Under the pieces are notes generated by a model. It saw only the letters and a list, made by a program, of their open reading frames with translations. It was not told the DNA's origin and did not search any database. Shown here piece after piece: positions 48,293-58,263 of a DNA stretch of 64,000 nt. Positions within the stretch are counted from its first letter, which is position 1. The number at the start of each line of letters is the position of its first letter. The translations under genes were made by a program, and so were the position numbers. The stretch covers positions 5,281,501 to 5,345,500 of the forward strand of contig NZ_CP150917.1 in the NCBI RefSeq assembly GCF_039908645.1, in the 5' to 3' direction. The stretch is from Pseudomonas helvetica. GTDB lineage: Bacteria > Pseudomonadota > Gammaproteobacteria > Pseudomonadales > Pseudomonadaceae.

Positions 48293-48508
48293 TCAATGGT
48301 GCGTCGTTTGCACCGAGAAATACGACCGCAAACGGTCAAATGCGTCAACTTTTATACATATGCGACATTTAGGTACGTTCGTGCCACTGTTTAAGGCTTG
48401 TAGCTCCCCGGCATCTTGCATTGGGTATGGGCCCTGCATAAGTATCGGCAGGTCGACTCACGAGGTCGTCCTCTAATTCCAAAAATGACAACAAATCATG
48501 AGGCCACC

Positions 48509-50134
48509 ATGCTTAAACACGCGGTCATTCCGTTTTTAGTCGGCGCAAGCTTATTAGCTAGCGCACCTTTCGCCCAAGCGGCGACTAACCTGGTGTTTTG
48601 CTCCGAAGGGAGCCCGGCCGGTTTTGATCCTGGTCAGTACACCACCGGAACCGACTTCGACGCCTCAGCAGAAACCATGTTCAACCGTTTGAGCCAGTTC
48701 GAACGTGGCGGCACCGCCGTTGTTCCTGGCCTGGCCACCAGCTGGGACATTTCCCCCGATGGCCTGACTTACACCTTCCATCTGCGCGATGGGGTGAAGT
48801 TCCACACCACGCCGTATTTCACGCCGACCCGTAACTTCAACGCCGACGACGTGCTGTTCACCTTCAATCGCATGATTAACAAGGATGACCCGTTCCGTAA
48901 GGCGTACCCGACCGAATTCCCGTACTTCACCGACATGGGGATGGACACCAACATCACCAAGATCGATAAAGTCGACGATCACACCGTCAAGTTCACCCTC
49001 AAGGAAGTTGATGCCGCGTTCATCCAGAACATGGCCATGAGCTTCGCTTCGATCCAGTCCGCCGAGTACGCTGCCCAGCTGCTCAAGGAAGGCAAAGCCG
49101 CCGACATCAACCAGAAGCCGGTCGGCACTGGTCCGTTCGTGTTCAAGAGCTACCAGAAAGACTCCAACATCCGCTACACCGGGAACAAGGACTACTGGAA
49201 GCCTGACGACGTCAAGATCGACAACCTGATCTTCGCCATCACCACCGACCCGTCGGTACGTATTCAGAAGCTGAAAAAGAACGAGTGCCAGATCACCCTG
49301 TTCCCACGCCCGGCTGACCTGAAGGCGCTGAAAGAAGACAAAACCCTGAAGGTGCCTGACCAGGCTGGTTTCAACCTGGGTTACATCGCCTACAACGTGA
49401 TGGACAAGATCAAGGGCAGCGATCAGCCGAACCCGATGGCTCAACTGAAAGTGCGTCAGGCACTGGACATGGCCGTCAACAAGCAGCAGATCATCGACTC
49501 GGTTTACCAGGGTGCGGGTCAACTGGCGGTCAACGCCATGCCGCCAACCCAGTGGTCCTACGACACCACCATCAAGGATGCGCCATACAACCCTGAGAAA
49601 GCCAAACAGCTGCTCAAGGAAGCCGGCATCAAGGAAGGCACCGAGATCAACCTGTGGGCGATGCCGGTGCAGCGTCCTTACAACCCGAACGCCAAGCTGA
49701 TGGCTGAAATGCTGCAGTCCGACTGGGCCAAGATCGGTATCAAGGCCAAGATCGTGACCTATGAGTGGGGCGAGTACATCAAGCGCTCCAAAGGCGGCGA
49801 AAACGGCGCGATGCTGATTGGCTGGAGCGGCGACAACGGTGACCCGGACAACTGGCTGAACGTGCTGTTCGGCTGCGATTCACTGCAGGGCAACAACTTC
49901 TCAAAATGGTGTGACAAGAAGTTTGACGGCATCGTGAAAGAAGCCAAGCGCACCACCGATCAGGCCAAGCGCACCGAACTGTACAAACAGGCGCAACACG
50001 TCCTCAAAGACGCCGTTCCAATGACACCTATCGCTCACTCGACGGTGTTCCAACCCATGCGCGACAACGTGCAGGACTTCAAGATCAGCCCGTTTGGCTT
50101 GAACTCCTTCTACGGAGTCAGCGTCAGCAAATAA
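48509..50134 (+). CDS. dppA2: Dipeptide ABC transporter substrate-binding protein 2 (DppA2-like)
   Basis: 541 residues, SBP family 5, signal peptide ending PFAQA-ATNLVFC. The ATG at 48509 (MLKHAVIPF) has GAGG upstream; earlier in-frame starts lie in untranslated-looking sequence. Close paralogue of dppA1 and dppA3, with an insertion of about eight residues (KIKGSDQPNPMA) relative to them. Peptide specificity cannot be read from sequence. Confidence 0.9.
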   Translation: MLKHAVIPFLVGASLLASAPFAQAATNLVFCSEGSPAGFDPGQYTTGTDFDASAETMFNRLSQFERGGTAVVPGLATSWDISPDGLTYTFHLRDGVKFHTTPYFTPTRNFNADDVLFTFNRMINKDDPFRKAYPTEFPYFTDMGMDTNITKIDKVDDHTVKFTLKEVDAAFIQNMAMSFASIQSAEYAAQLLKEGKAADINQKPVGTGPFVFKSYQKDSNIRYTGNKDYWKPDDVKIDNLIFAITTDPSVRIQKLKKNECQITLFPRPADLKALKEDKTLKVPDQAGFNLGYIAYNVMDKIKGSDQPNPMAQLKVRQALDMAVNKQQIIDSVYQGAGQLAVNAMPPTQWSYDTTIKDAPYNPEKAKQLLKEAGIKEGTEINLWAMPVQRPYNPNAKLMAEMLQSDWAKIGIKAKIVTYEWGEYIKRSKGGENGAMLIGWSGDNGDPDNWLNVLFGCDSLQGNNFSKWCDKKFDGIVKEAKRTTDQAKRTELYKQAQHVLKDAVPMTPIAHSTVFQPMRDNVQDFKISPFGLNSFYGVSVSK

Positions 50135-50436
50135 GGTTTTGCAACGGTGACGTCCCTGACGTCGCCGTTGCCTTATCTGCCAAGACAGCTGGAATTCGCC
50201 TACTTCCCAAACCACTGCGGACCACTGCAGCGGGCTTAGGACGTGTCGCCTTTTCCTACCTGTTTTTCAGGCCTTACGCATTTACCGCCTGACCTTCGAC
50301 TCATACCGTCGGGGTACGGCCGTTTTTTCGCTGCGGCTGGCAACTGCTGACTCCATGGCTTTGGATCAGTGATGTCTGCACGTCCCAGGACGGGACGACG
50401 ACTCACTGTTTAACACCTAAAAAGAGAGGGAGCGTT
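50135..50436. other. Intergenic region between dppA2 and dppA3
   Basis: 302 bases with no gene. At 50141-50171 a 14-bp stem (GCAACGGTGACGTC with complement, one G-T pair, CCT loop) follows dppA2. In P. aeruginosa I recall a metallopeptidase gene and the repressor gene psdR between the equivalent genes; neither is here. A GAGAGGGAG ribosome site leads into dppA3. Confidence 0.6.
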
Positions 50437-52038
50437 ATGCGCCATACCTTGGTTTTATCCGCATTACTGGGCACCGGTCTGTTGGCCGCCACGTCAATCA
50501 GCCAGGCCGCCAATAACAGCCTGGTGTTTTGCTCTGAAGGCAGCCCGGCGGGCTTCGACACCGCGCAGTACACCACTGCGACCGACAACGACGCCGCCGA
50601 ACCGTTGTACAACCGGCTGGCCGAGTTCGAAAAAGGCTCCACCAATGTCGTACCGGGCCTGGCCACACGTTGGGATATTTCCGAGGATGGTCTCAAGTAC
50701 ACGTTCCACCTGCGCGAAGGGGTGAAATTTCACACCACCCAGTACTTCACACCGAGCCGCGACTTCAACGCCGACGATGTGTTGTTCACCTTTAATCGCA
50801 TGCTCGATACCGAGCATCCATTCCGCAAGGCTTACCCGACCGAGTTTCCGTACTTCAACGGGATGAGCCTGAACAAGAACATCGCCAAGGTCGAGAAGAC
50901 CGGGCCGTTGACCGTGGTCATGACCCTGAACTCGGTAGACGCCGCGTTCATTCAGAACATCGCCATGAGTTTTGCCGCGATTCTTTCCGCCGAATACGCC
51001 GACCAGTTGCTCGCGTCCGGCAAGCCGAGCGACATCAACCAGAAGCCGGTCGGCACCGGGCCGTTCGTGTTCAAGAGCTACCAGAAAGACTCCAACATCC
51101 GTTACACCGGCAACAAGCAGTACTGGGACCCGAGCCGGGTCAAGCTCGACCAGCTGATTTTCGCCATCAACACCGATGCGTCGGTGCGCGTGCAGAAGCT
51201 CAGGAAAAACGAGTGCCAGATCACCCTGCACCCACGTCCGGCCGATGTCGACGCGCTGAAAAACGACCCCAAGCTGCAACTGATCGAGAAGCCCGGTTTC
51301 AACCTTGGCTACATCGCCTACAACGTGCAGCACAAACCCTTCGACCAGCTCGAAGTACGCCAGGCATTGGACATGGCGGTGAACAAGCAGGGGATTCTCA
51401 AGGCGGTGTACCAGGGCGCCGGCCAACTGGCGGTCAACGCCATGCCACCGACCCAGTGGTCCTACGACGAAACCATCAAAGACGCCGCCTACAACCCGGA
51501 AAAAGCCAAGGAATTGCTCAAGGCTGCCGGGGTCAAGGAAGGCACCGAGATCACTCTCTGGGCCATGCCGGTCCAGCGCCCGTACAACCCGAACGCCAAG
51601 CTGATGGCTGAGATGCTGCAGTCGGACTGGGCGAAAATCGGCCTGAAAGTAAAGATCGTCAGCTACGAATGGGGCGAGTACATCAAGCGCACCAAGAATG
51701 GCGAACACGACATCAGCCTGATCGGCTGGACCGGCGACAACGGGGACCCGGACAACTGGCTGGGCACCCTCTACAGCTGCGACGCGATTGGCGGCAACAA
51801 CTACTCCATGTGGTGTGACCCGCAATACGACAAGCTGATCAAGCAAGCCAAGATTGTCACCGACCGTGAGCAACGCACGGTGCTCTACAAACAGGCTCAG
51901 CAATTGCTCAAGCAGCAAGTGCCGATCACGCCTGTCGCCCACTCGACGGTCAACCAGCCGTTGAGCGCCAAAGTCGAAGGATTCAAGGTCAGCCCCTTCG
52001 GCCGTAACGTCTTCTCGGGTGTCAGCATCGACCAATAA
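50437..52038 (+). CDS. dppA3: Dipeptide ABC transporter substrate-binding protein 3 (DppA3-like)
   Basis: 533 residues, SBP family 5. Signal peptide ending SISQA-ANNSLVFC. Very close to DppA2 through the ligand-binding lobes (VKSYQKDSNIRYTGNK-type region and MPVQRPYNPNAKLMAEMLQS). Lies upstream of the porin gene with a hairpin at 52056-52076 in the gap. Confidence 0.9.
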   Translation: MRHTLVLSALLGTGLLAATSISQAANNSLVFCSEGSPAGFDTAQYTTATDNDAAEPLYNRLAEFEKGSTNVVPGLATRWDISEDGLKYTFHLREGVKFHTTQYFTPSRDFNADDVLFTFNRMLDTEHPFRKAYPTEFPYFNGMSLNKNIAKVEKTGPLTVVMTLNSVDAAFIQNIAMSFAAILSAEYADQLLASGKPSDINQKPVGTGPFVFKSYQKDSNIRYTGNKQYWDPSRVKLDQLIFAINTDASVRVQKLRKNECQITLHPRPADVDALKNDPKLQLIEKPGFNLGYIAYNVQHKPFDQLEVRQALDMAVNKQGILKAVYQGAGQLAVNAMPPTQWSYDETIKDAAYNPEKAKELLKAAGVKEGTEITLWAMPVQRPYNPNAKLMAEMLQSDWAKIGLKVKIVSYEWGEYIKRTKNGEHDISLIGWTGDNGDPDNWLGTLYSCDAIGGNNYSMWCDPQYDKLIKQAKIVTDREQRTVLYKQAQQLLKQQVPITPVAHSTVNQPLSAKVEGFKVSPFGRNVFSGVSIDQ

Positions 52039-52055
52039 CTGATTAGCCAAAAACC

Positions 52056-52076
52056 TGAGGGCGATTTTCGCCCTCA
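52056..52076 (+). other. Hairpin after dppA3
   Basis: TGAGGGCGA-TTT-TCGCCCTCA, a perfect 9-bp stem with a three-base loop 17 bases after the dppA3 stop. No following T-run. Confidence 0.5.
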
Positions 52077-52208
52077 CGCAAAGGTGTTGCCTGAATTCGG
52101 CGAACACGCCGAATGCAAACGTTTGCGATACGTGAATGAGTTCAAAACCAAATAGCCGGATCACCAAAAAAGACCGGCATTAAAAAAAGAAAGAAAGGAG
52201 CTTCACCC

Positions 52209-53603
52209 ATGAAACTGAGCAGCACCGCGTTATTGGCCTTGGCCATCAGCAGCGTCACGGCTACCGCCTACGCTGAACCTGCAAGCCAGGATTTCGTTCC
52301 AACCGGCCTGAGCACCACCAATGCCCAGGCTGATACCAAGGGTTTTATCGAAGGTCAGAGCCTGTCGGGATCCACCCGCAACTGGTACGCAAACGAATTG
52401 AAGCGTCGTGATGACCGCTTCAAATACCAAAAAGATGGCGTACTCACCACGACTCCACGTCGTACAAACTGGGTTCAAGGCACGATTCTCAATTACACCT
52501 CGGGCTTTACCCAAGGCACGGTCGGTATCAGTACCGAGATCGCCGCGTATAACGCGATTGCTCTGGATCGCAGCCGTCACGACGTTGCCGCTGGCAGCGG
52601 TGGCGCAAGTGCAAACAACCGCACCCTGAGTGACAACAATGGCGATCCGGTAGATCAGTGGAGCAAGCTCGGCCTGGCGAACGTCAAGGCACGTATTTCC
52701 AACACCACCCTGACCGCCGGCCGTCAGAACTTCAGCACCCCGATTGTCGATGTCATCGGCAACCGTCCACTGCCTTCAAGCTTTGAAGGTGTGTCGATCC
52801 ACAGCGAAGAGTTCAATAACCTGTCGTTCGATCTCGGCACGTTCGACCGCGTATCGCCACGGACCGAACAAAGCCTGTCGAAATTCCGCTCCGAATATAA
52901 CAACAACAACGCCGAAACCGACCACGTGAACACCGCTGGCCTGAACTATCAGCCGTTCAAAAGCCTGAAGACCAGCCTGTACGTCGCGAATGTCGAAGAC
53001 TTCTGGAATCAGTACTACTTCGGCGCCACCCACGAACTGGGCGATAGCTCGGTGCTGGGCCTGACTACCGGCCTGAACTACTACAAGACCCTCGACACCG
53101 GCAAAAAGGAAATGGGCAAGATCGACAACGATGCCTACTCCCTGTCGTTCGGCCTGACCCACCAGGCCCACAGCCTGACATTCTCCTGGCAGCAAATTGT
53201 CGGTGACGAGTACTTCGACTACCTGCACGAAACCAACGGCATCTACCTGGCCAACTCCCTGCTGTCGGACTTCAACGGCCCGAATGAGAAATCCTTCCAG
53301 ATCGCCTACGGCCTGAACATGGCTGAATACGGCGTGCCCGGTTTGAAATTCAACATCTACCAGGCTCGCGGCTGGGGCATCGACGGTACGCACTACACCG
53401 GGACTGCCTATGACGTGAAAAACCTGGATGGCGAACACCACTATGAATACGGCATCGGTACTTCCTACGCCGTACAAAGTGGCCCGCTGAAAGCCACCAC
53501 CGTTCGCGCGACCTACACCACTCACCGTGCAAGCGCGAACCAGGGCGACGGCAACATCAACGAGTTCCGTCTCGTGACCACCATCCCGTTCAACATTCTG
53601 TAA
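52209..53603 (+). CDS. opdP: OprD-family outer-membrane porin (OpdP-like)
   Basis: 464 residues. Signal peptide ending TATAYA-EPASQ, then the OprD opening QDFVPTGLSTTNAQADTKGF and repeated beta-strand pattern up to a C-terminal aromatic-poor TTIPFNIL. In P. aeruginosa the porin at this place admits Gly-Glu and other peptides. Its position between dppA3 and dppA4 suggests outer-membrane peptide uptake feeding the binding proteins. Confidence 0.88.
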   Translation: MKLSSTALLALAISSVTATAYAEPASQDFVPTGLSTTNAQADTKGFIEGQSLSGSTRNWYANELKRRDDRFKYQKDGVLTTTPRRTNWVQGTILNYTSGFTQGTVGISTEIAAYNAIALDRSRHDVAAGSGGASANNRTLSDNNGDPVDQWSKLGLANVKARISNTTLTAGRQNFSTPIVDVIGNRPLPSSFEGVSIHSEEFNNLSFDLGTFDRVSPRTEQSLSKFRSEYNNNNAETDHVNTAGLNYQPFKSLKTSLYVANVEDFWNQYYFGATHELGDSSVLGLTTGLNYYKTLDTGKKEMGKIDNDAYSLSFGLTHQAHSLTFSWQQIVGDEYFDYLHETNGIYLANSLLSDFNGPNEKSFQIAYGLNMAEYGVPGLKFNIYQARGWGIDGTHYTGTAYDVKNLDGEHHYEYGIGTSYAVQSGPLKATTVRATYTTHRASANQGDGNINEFRLVTTIPFNIL

Positions 53604-53611
53604 AAGCGCTG

Positions 53612-53652
53612 CCAAACGGTTGACTCACGATGAGTCGGCCGTCTGGTTTTTT
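53612..53652 (+). terminator. Rho-independent terminator after the porin gene
   Basis: CCA.ACGG..GACTC pairs with GAGTC..CCGT.TGG (several internal mismatches) and is followed by TTTTTT. Likely separates porin from dppA4 expression, at least in part. Confidence 0.65.
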
Positions 53653-53681
53653 CCTGTTCAACCGATTGCAGAGGGCTCTTG

Positions 53682-55277
53682 ATGAAAATGCTTCCCCTAC
53701 GTGCGGCCATCGCCGCCGCGCTGCTGAGTGTCGCTATCGGCGCCTCGGCCAAACCCTTGGTGGTCTGTACCGAAGCCAGCCCGGAAGGCTTCGACATGGT
53801 CCAGTACACGACTGCAGTCACAGCCGATGCGGTGGCCGAAACCATCTTCAACCGTCTGGCGGACTTCAAGCCCGGCACCACTGAAGTGATTCCGGCACTG
53901 GCCGACTCCTGGGACATCAGCGAGGACGGTCTGACCTACACGTTCCACTTGCGCAAAGGCGTCAAGTTTCACACCACCGAATACTTCAAGCCGACCCGCG
54001 ACATGAATGCCGACGACGTGGTCTGGAGTTTCCAGCGTCAGCTGGACCCGAACCACCCGTGGCACACCAAGTCGAGCGTGGGCTTCCCGTACTTTGAAAG
54101 CATGGGCTTCAAAGAGCTGCTCAAGAGTGTCGAGAAGGTTGACGACAACACGGTCAAATTCACCCTGACCCGCCGTGAAGCGCCGTTCCTGGCGGACATC
54201 GCCATGGCCTTCTCCTCGATCTACCCTGCCGAGTACGCCGATCAGTTGCTCAAGGCCGGCAAAACCGGTGACCTGAACAACAAACCGGTCGGTACCGGCC
54301 CGTTCATCTTCCAGCGTTATGCCAAGGATGCGCAGGTTCGCTTCAAGGCCAACCCGGAGTACTTCCGTGGCAAGCCACCGGCTGAAGCGCTGATCCTGGC
54401 CATCGCCACCGACAACAACGTGCGCCTGCAAAAGCTCAAGGCCAACGAGTGCCAGGTCGCGCTGTATCCCAAGCCCGATGACATCCCGAGCATCAAGAAA
54501 GACACCAACCTGAGCGTCGATGAACTCGACGCGATGACTGTTTCGTACATCGCCATGAACACCACCCACAAGTACATGAGCGACGTGCGGGTCCGCAAAG
54601 CCATCGATATCGCGTTCGACAAGGAAGCCTACGTCAATGCGCTGTTCGGCAAAGGCAATGCCTCGGTAGCCGTGAACCCGTACCCACCGACCCTGCTGGG
54701 TTACAACAAGACCCTGCAAAACCCGAAACGTGACCTGGACAAGGCGCGCGCCCTGCTCAAGGAAGCTGGCGTGCCGGATGGTACCGTGTTCACCCTGTTC
54801 ACCCGTAACGGTGGCGGCCCGACCAACCCGAACCCGATGCTCGGTGCGCAGATGATGCAGGCCGACCTGGCCAAGGTCGGGATCAAGCTCGACATTCGCG
54901 TCATGGAATGGGGCGAAATGCTCAAGCGCGCTAAAAACGGTGAACACGATATGGTGTCTGCCGGATGGGCGGGCGATAACGGCGACCCGGATAACTTCCT
55001 GACGCCTATGCTCAGTTGCGAGGCCGCCAAGAACGGCGAAAACTACGCCCGCTGGTGCAACGAGAAGTTCCAGACGCTGATCGATGAAGCCCGGGCTAAA
55101 GTAAACCCGACCGAACGTGCAGCGCTCTATGAACAGGCGCAGGCTATTTTCAATCAGGACCAGCCATGGATCAGCATGGCCCACACCCGAATGTTTACGG
55201 CCATGCGCAATAACGTCGAGGGTTATCACATTAGCCCCCTGACCACTAACAACTTCGCTACCACCCAAGTGAAGTAG
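53682..55277 (+). CDS. dppA4: Dipeptide ABC transporter substrate-binding protein 4 (DppA4-like)
   Basis: 531 residues, SBP family 5. Signal peptide ending AIGASA-KPLVVC. More distant from the other three (for example TLFTRNGGGPTNPNPMLGAQ in place of MPVQRPYNPNAKL). The ATG at 53682 has GAGG seven bases upstream. Being next to dppB it may be the principal partner of the permease. Confidence 0.9.
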   Translation: MKMLPLRAAIAAALLSVAIGASAKPLVVCTEASPEGFDMVQYTTAVTADAVAETIFNRLADFKPGTTEVIPALADSWDISEDGLTYTFHLRKGVKFHTTEYFKPTRDMNADDVVWSFQRQLDPNHPWHTKSSVGFPYFESMGFKELLKSVEKVDDNTVKFTLTRREAPFLADIAMAFSSIYPAEYADQLLKAGKTGDLNNKPVGTGPFIFQRYAKDAQVRFKANPEYFRGKPPAEALILAIATDNNVRLQKLKANECQVALYPKPDDIPSIKKDTNLSVDELDAMTVSYIAMNTTHKYMSDVRVRKAIDIAFDKEAYVNALFGKGNASVAVNPYPPTLLGYNKTLQNPKRDLDKARALLKEAGVPDGTVFTLFTRNGGGPTNPNPMLGAQMMQADLAKVGIKLDIRVMEWGEMLKRAKNGEHDMVSAGWAGDNGDPDNFLTPMLSCEAAKNGENYARWCNEKFQTLIDEARAKVNPTERAALYEQAQAIFNQDQPWISMAHTRMFTAMRNNVEGYHISPLTTNNFATTQVK

Positions 55278-55288
55278 ATAAGAGAACG

Positions 55289-55318
55289 CCCGGCAACGTT
55301 GACCCCAACGCTGCCGGG
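55289..55318 (+). other. Hairpin between dppA4 and dppB
   Basis: CCCGGCAACGTTG and CAACGCTGCCGGG form a 13-position stem with one mismatch around ACCC. Such hairpins after binding-protein genes commonly protect the upstream mRNA so that binding protein exceeds permease. Confidence 0.6.
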
Positions 55319-55351
55319 AACGCCTAACCGGCTGATGAGGTACACCACAAG

Positions 55352-56362
55352 ATGTTTAGTTTTATTGCCCGCCGATTGGGATTATTGATCCCCACGTTCT
55401 TCGGCATCACCTTGCTGACTTTCGCGTTGATTCGCATGATTCCCGGCGACCCCGTGGAAGTCATGATGGGCGAACGTCGGGTCGATCCCGAAATGCATGC
55501 TCAGGCAATGGAACGCCTTGGTCTGAACAAACCGCTGTATGCCCAGTATCTGGACTACATCGGCAAACTGGCCCACGGCGACCTGGGTGAATCCCTGCGG
55601 ACCCGTGAAAGCGTATGGACTGAATTCACCTCGCTGTTCCCCGCCACCCTGGAACTGTCCATGGCGGCCCTGCTGTTCGCTGGCGTTCTCGGCCTGCTGG
55701 CCGGGGTGATCGCGGCGCTGAAGCGAGGGTCCCTGTTCGACCATGGGGTGATGGGCATCTCCCTTGCCGGGTATTCGATGCCGATCTTCTGGTGGGGCCT
55801 GATCCTCATCATGTTCTTCTCGGTCTCGCTGGGCCTGACCCCGGTGTCCGGGCGGATCGACCTGCTGTATGACATCGAGCCAAGAACCGGCTTCATGCTC
55901 ATCGACACCCTGCTGGCCAATGACACCGGCGCGTTCTTCGACGCCCTGCACCACCTGATTCTTCCGGCCATCGTGCTCGGCACCATCCCGCTGGCGGTGA
56001 TCGCCCGGATGACCCGTTCCTCGATGCTCGAAGTCCTGCGCGAAGACTACATCCGCACCGCCCGGGCCAAAGGCCTGTCGCCGTCGCGCGTGGTGTTCGT
56101 TCACGGCCTGCGCAACGCCTTGATCCCGGTACTGACCGTGGTCGGCCTGCAAGTCGGCACATTGCTGGCCGGTGCGGTTCTGACCGAAACCATCTTCTCG
56201 TGGCCCGGCATCGGCAAATGGCTGATCGAAGCCATTGGCGCCCGGGATTACCCCGTGGTGCAAAACGGAATTCTGTTAATCGCCTGCCTGGTGATTCTGG
56301 TCAACTTTGTAGTGGATATTCTTTATGGCTTCGCAAACCCACGCATCCGTCACCAGCGCTGA
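55352..56362 (+). CDS. dppB: DppB, dipeptide ABC transporter permease
   Basis: 336 residues with six transmembrane helices. The N-terminal MFSFIARRLGLLIPTFFGIT and the ABC coupling motif region ARMTRSSMLEVLREDYIRTA with ARAKGLS are diagnostic. Forms the inner-membrane channel with DppC. Confidence 0.96.
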   Translation: MFSFIARRLGLLIPTFFGITLLTFALIRMIPGDPVEVMMGERRVDPEMHAQAMERLGLNKPLYAQYLDYIGKLAHGDLGESLRTRESVWTEFTSLFPATLELSMAALLFAGVLGLLAGVIAALKRGSLFDHGVMGISLAGYSMPIFWWGLILIMFFSVSLGLTPVSGRIDLLYDIEPRTGFMLIDTLLANDTGAFFDALHHLILPAIVLGTIPLAVIARMTRSSMLEVLREDYIRTARAKGLSPSRVVFVHGLRNALIPVLTVVGLQVGTLLAGAVLTETIFSWPGIGKWLIEAIGARDYPVVQNGILLIACLVILVNFVVDILYGFANPRIRHQR

Positions 56363-56372
56363 GACCCTACGA

Positions 56373-57284
56373 ATGAGTACTCCAACTACCGCCGTAGCAG
56401 TCGATCAAAGCCTGCTATATCCGTCGCCGTACAAAGAGTTCTGGCAAGCGTTCTCCAAGAACAAGGGCGCCGTCGCCGGCCTGTTGTTCATGCTGCTGGT
56501 TATTTTTTGCGCGATTTTCGCCCCATGGGTTGCTCCGCATAACCCGAGCGAGCAGTTCCGCGACTTCCTGCTGACCCCGCCGGCCTGGCTGGCAAATGGG
56601 CAGATGCAATTCCTGCTCGGCACCGATGAGCTGGGACGCGACCTGCTGTCGCGCCTGATCCACGGTTCGCGCCTGTCCTTGATGATCGGCCTGTCGTCGG
56701 TGGTCATGTCGCTGATTCCGGGGATCCTGCTGGGTCTGTTCGCCGGGTTCTTCCCACGCCTGCTGGGCCCGACCATCATGCGCCTGATGGACATCATGCT
56801 GGCCCTGCCGTCCTTGCTGCTGGCTGTGGCGATCGTCGCCATCCTCGGCCCTGGCCTGATCAACACCGTGATCGCCATCGCCGTGGTGTCCCTGCCGGCC
56901 TACGTTCGTCTGACCCGCGCTGCGGTCATGGGCGAACTGAACCGCGACTACGTGACCGCCGCGCGCCTGGCCGGTGCCGGTCTGCCGCGCCTGATGTTCA
57001 TCACCGTGCTGCCCAACTGCATGGCGCCGCTGATCGTTCAGGCGACCCTGAGCTTCTCCTCGGCGATTCTCGATGCCGCAGCACTGGGCTTCCTCGGCCT
57101 TGGCGTACAACCGCCAACCCCTGAGTGGGGCACCATGCTGGCTTCGGCTCGCGACTACATCGAACGCGCCTGGTGGGTCGTCAGCCTGCCTGGCTTGACC
57201 ATTTTGCTCAGCGTGCTGGCAATCAACCTGATGGGCGACGGCCTGCGCGACGCGCTGGACCCGAAACTCAAGAACGCCGCCTGA
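56373..57284 (+). CDS. dppC: DppC, dipeptide ABC transporter permease
   Basis: 303 residues, six helices, coupling motif [19 protein letters not shown]. The ATG at 56373 ([10 protein letters not shown]) begins 10 bases after the dppB stop; an in-frame ATG at 56325 would overlap dppB. Ends 10 bases before dppD. Confidence 0.95.
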   Translation: MSTPTTAVAVDQSLLYPSPYKEFWQAFSKNKGAVAGLLFMLLVIFCAIFAPWVAPHNPSEQFRDFLLTPPAWLANGQMQFLLGTDELGRDLLSRLIHGSRLSLMIGLSSVVMSLIPGILLGLFAGFFPRLLGPTIMRLMDIMLALPSLLLAVAIVAILGPGLINTVIAIAVVSLPAYVRLTRAAVMGELNRDYVTAARLAGAGLPRLMFITVLPNCMAPLIVQATLSFSSAILDAAALGFLGLGVQPPTPEWGTMLASARDYIERAWWVVSLPGLTILLSVLAINLMGDGLRDALDPKLKNAA

Positions 57285-57294
57285 GGAGATTCAA

Positions 57295-58263
57295 ATGTCA
57301 CTGTTGGAAATCAAGAATCTCAACGTTCGCTTCGGCGACAAGAACGCCGTTCCGGTGGTCGACGGTCTCGACATTTCCGTGGACAAGGGCGAAGTCCTGG
57401 CCATCGTTGGCGAGTCGGGGTCCGGTAAATCCGTGACCATGATGGCGCTGATGGGCCTGATCGAACACCCGGGGATCGTCACCGCTGACGCCCTGAATTT
57501 CGACGGCAAGAACATGCTCAAGCTCAGCAATCGTCAGCGTCGGCAAATCGTCGGCAAAGACCTGGCCATGGTCTTCCAGGACCCGATGACCGCGCTGAAC
57601 CCAAGCTACACCGTCGGCTTTCAGATCGAAGAAGTACTGCGCCTGCACCTGAAAATGTCCAGCAAGGACGCCCGCAAGCGCGCCATCGAGCTGCTGGAAA
57701 AAGTCGAAATCCCGGGCGCCGCAAGCCGTATGGATGCCTACCCGCACCAACTGTCCGGCGGTATGAGCCAACGTGTGGCGATTGCCATGGCGATTGCCGG
57801 CGAACCGAAACTGCTGATCGCCGACGAACCGACCACCGCACTGGACGTGACGATTCAGGCGCAGATCATGGACCTGCTGCTGGCGCTGCAAAAAGAGCAG
57901 AACATGGGCCTGGTGCTGATCACTCACGACCTCGCCGTGGTGGCCGAAACCGCCCAGCGCGTGTGCGTGATGTATGCCGGCCAAGCGGTAGAAGTCGGTC
58001 AGGTGCCGCAGTTGTTCGACATCCCGGCACACCCGTACAGCGAAGCGCTGCTCAAGGCTATTCCCGAGCACAGCCTGGGTTCCTCGCGCCTGTCCACCCT
58101 GCCGGGCATTGTTCCCGGTCGCTATGACCGTCCGCAAGGCTGCCTGCTGTCGCCGCGCTGCCCGTACGTGCAGGACAGCTGCCGTCAACAACGTCCAGGC
58201 CTGGACCCGAAAAGCAACAGCCTCGCCCGCTGCTTCTATCCTTTGAATCAGGAGGTGGCGTAA
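57295..58263 (+). CDS. dppD: DppD, dipeptide ABC transporter ATPase
   Basis: 322 residues. Walker [11 protein letters not shown], signature [15 protein letters not shown], Walker [15 protein letters not shown], and the oligopeptide-transporter C-terminal cysteine cluster ([14 protein letters not shown]) that can hold an iron-sulphur centre in related proteins. Stop and dppF start overlap (TAATG). Confidence 0.96.
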   Translation: MSLLEIKNLNVRFGDKNAVPVVDGLDISVDKGEVLAIVGESGSGKSVTMMALMGLIEHPGIVTADALNFDGKNMLKLSNRQRRQIVGKDLAMVFQDPMTALNPSYTVGFQIEEVLRLHLKMSSKDARKRAIELLEKVEIPGAASRMDAYPHQLSGGMSQRVAIAMAIAGEPKLLIADEPTTALDVTIQAQIMDLLLALQKEQNMGLVLITHDLAVVAETAQRVCVMYAGQAVEVGQVPQLFDIPAHPYSEALLKAIPEHSLGSSRLSTLPGIVPGRYDRPQGCLLSPRCPYVQDSCRQQRPGLDPKSNSLARCFYPLNQEVA

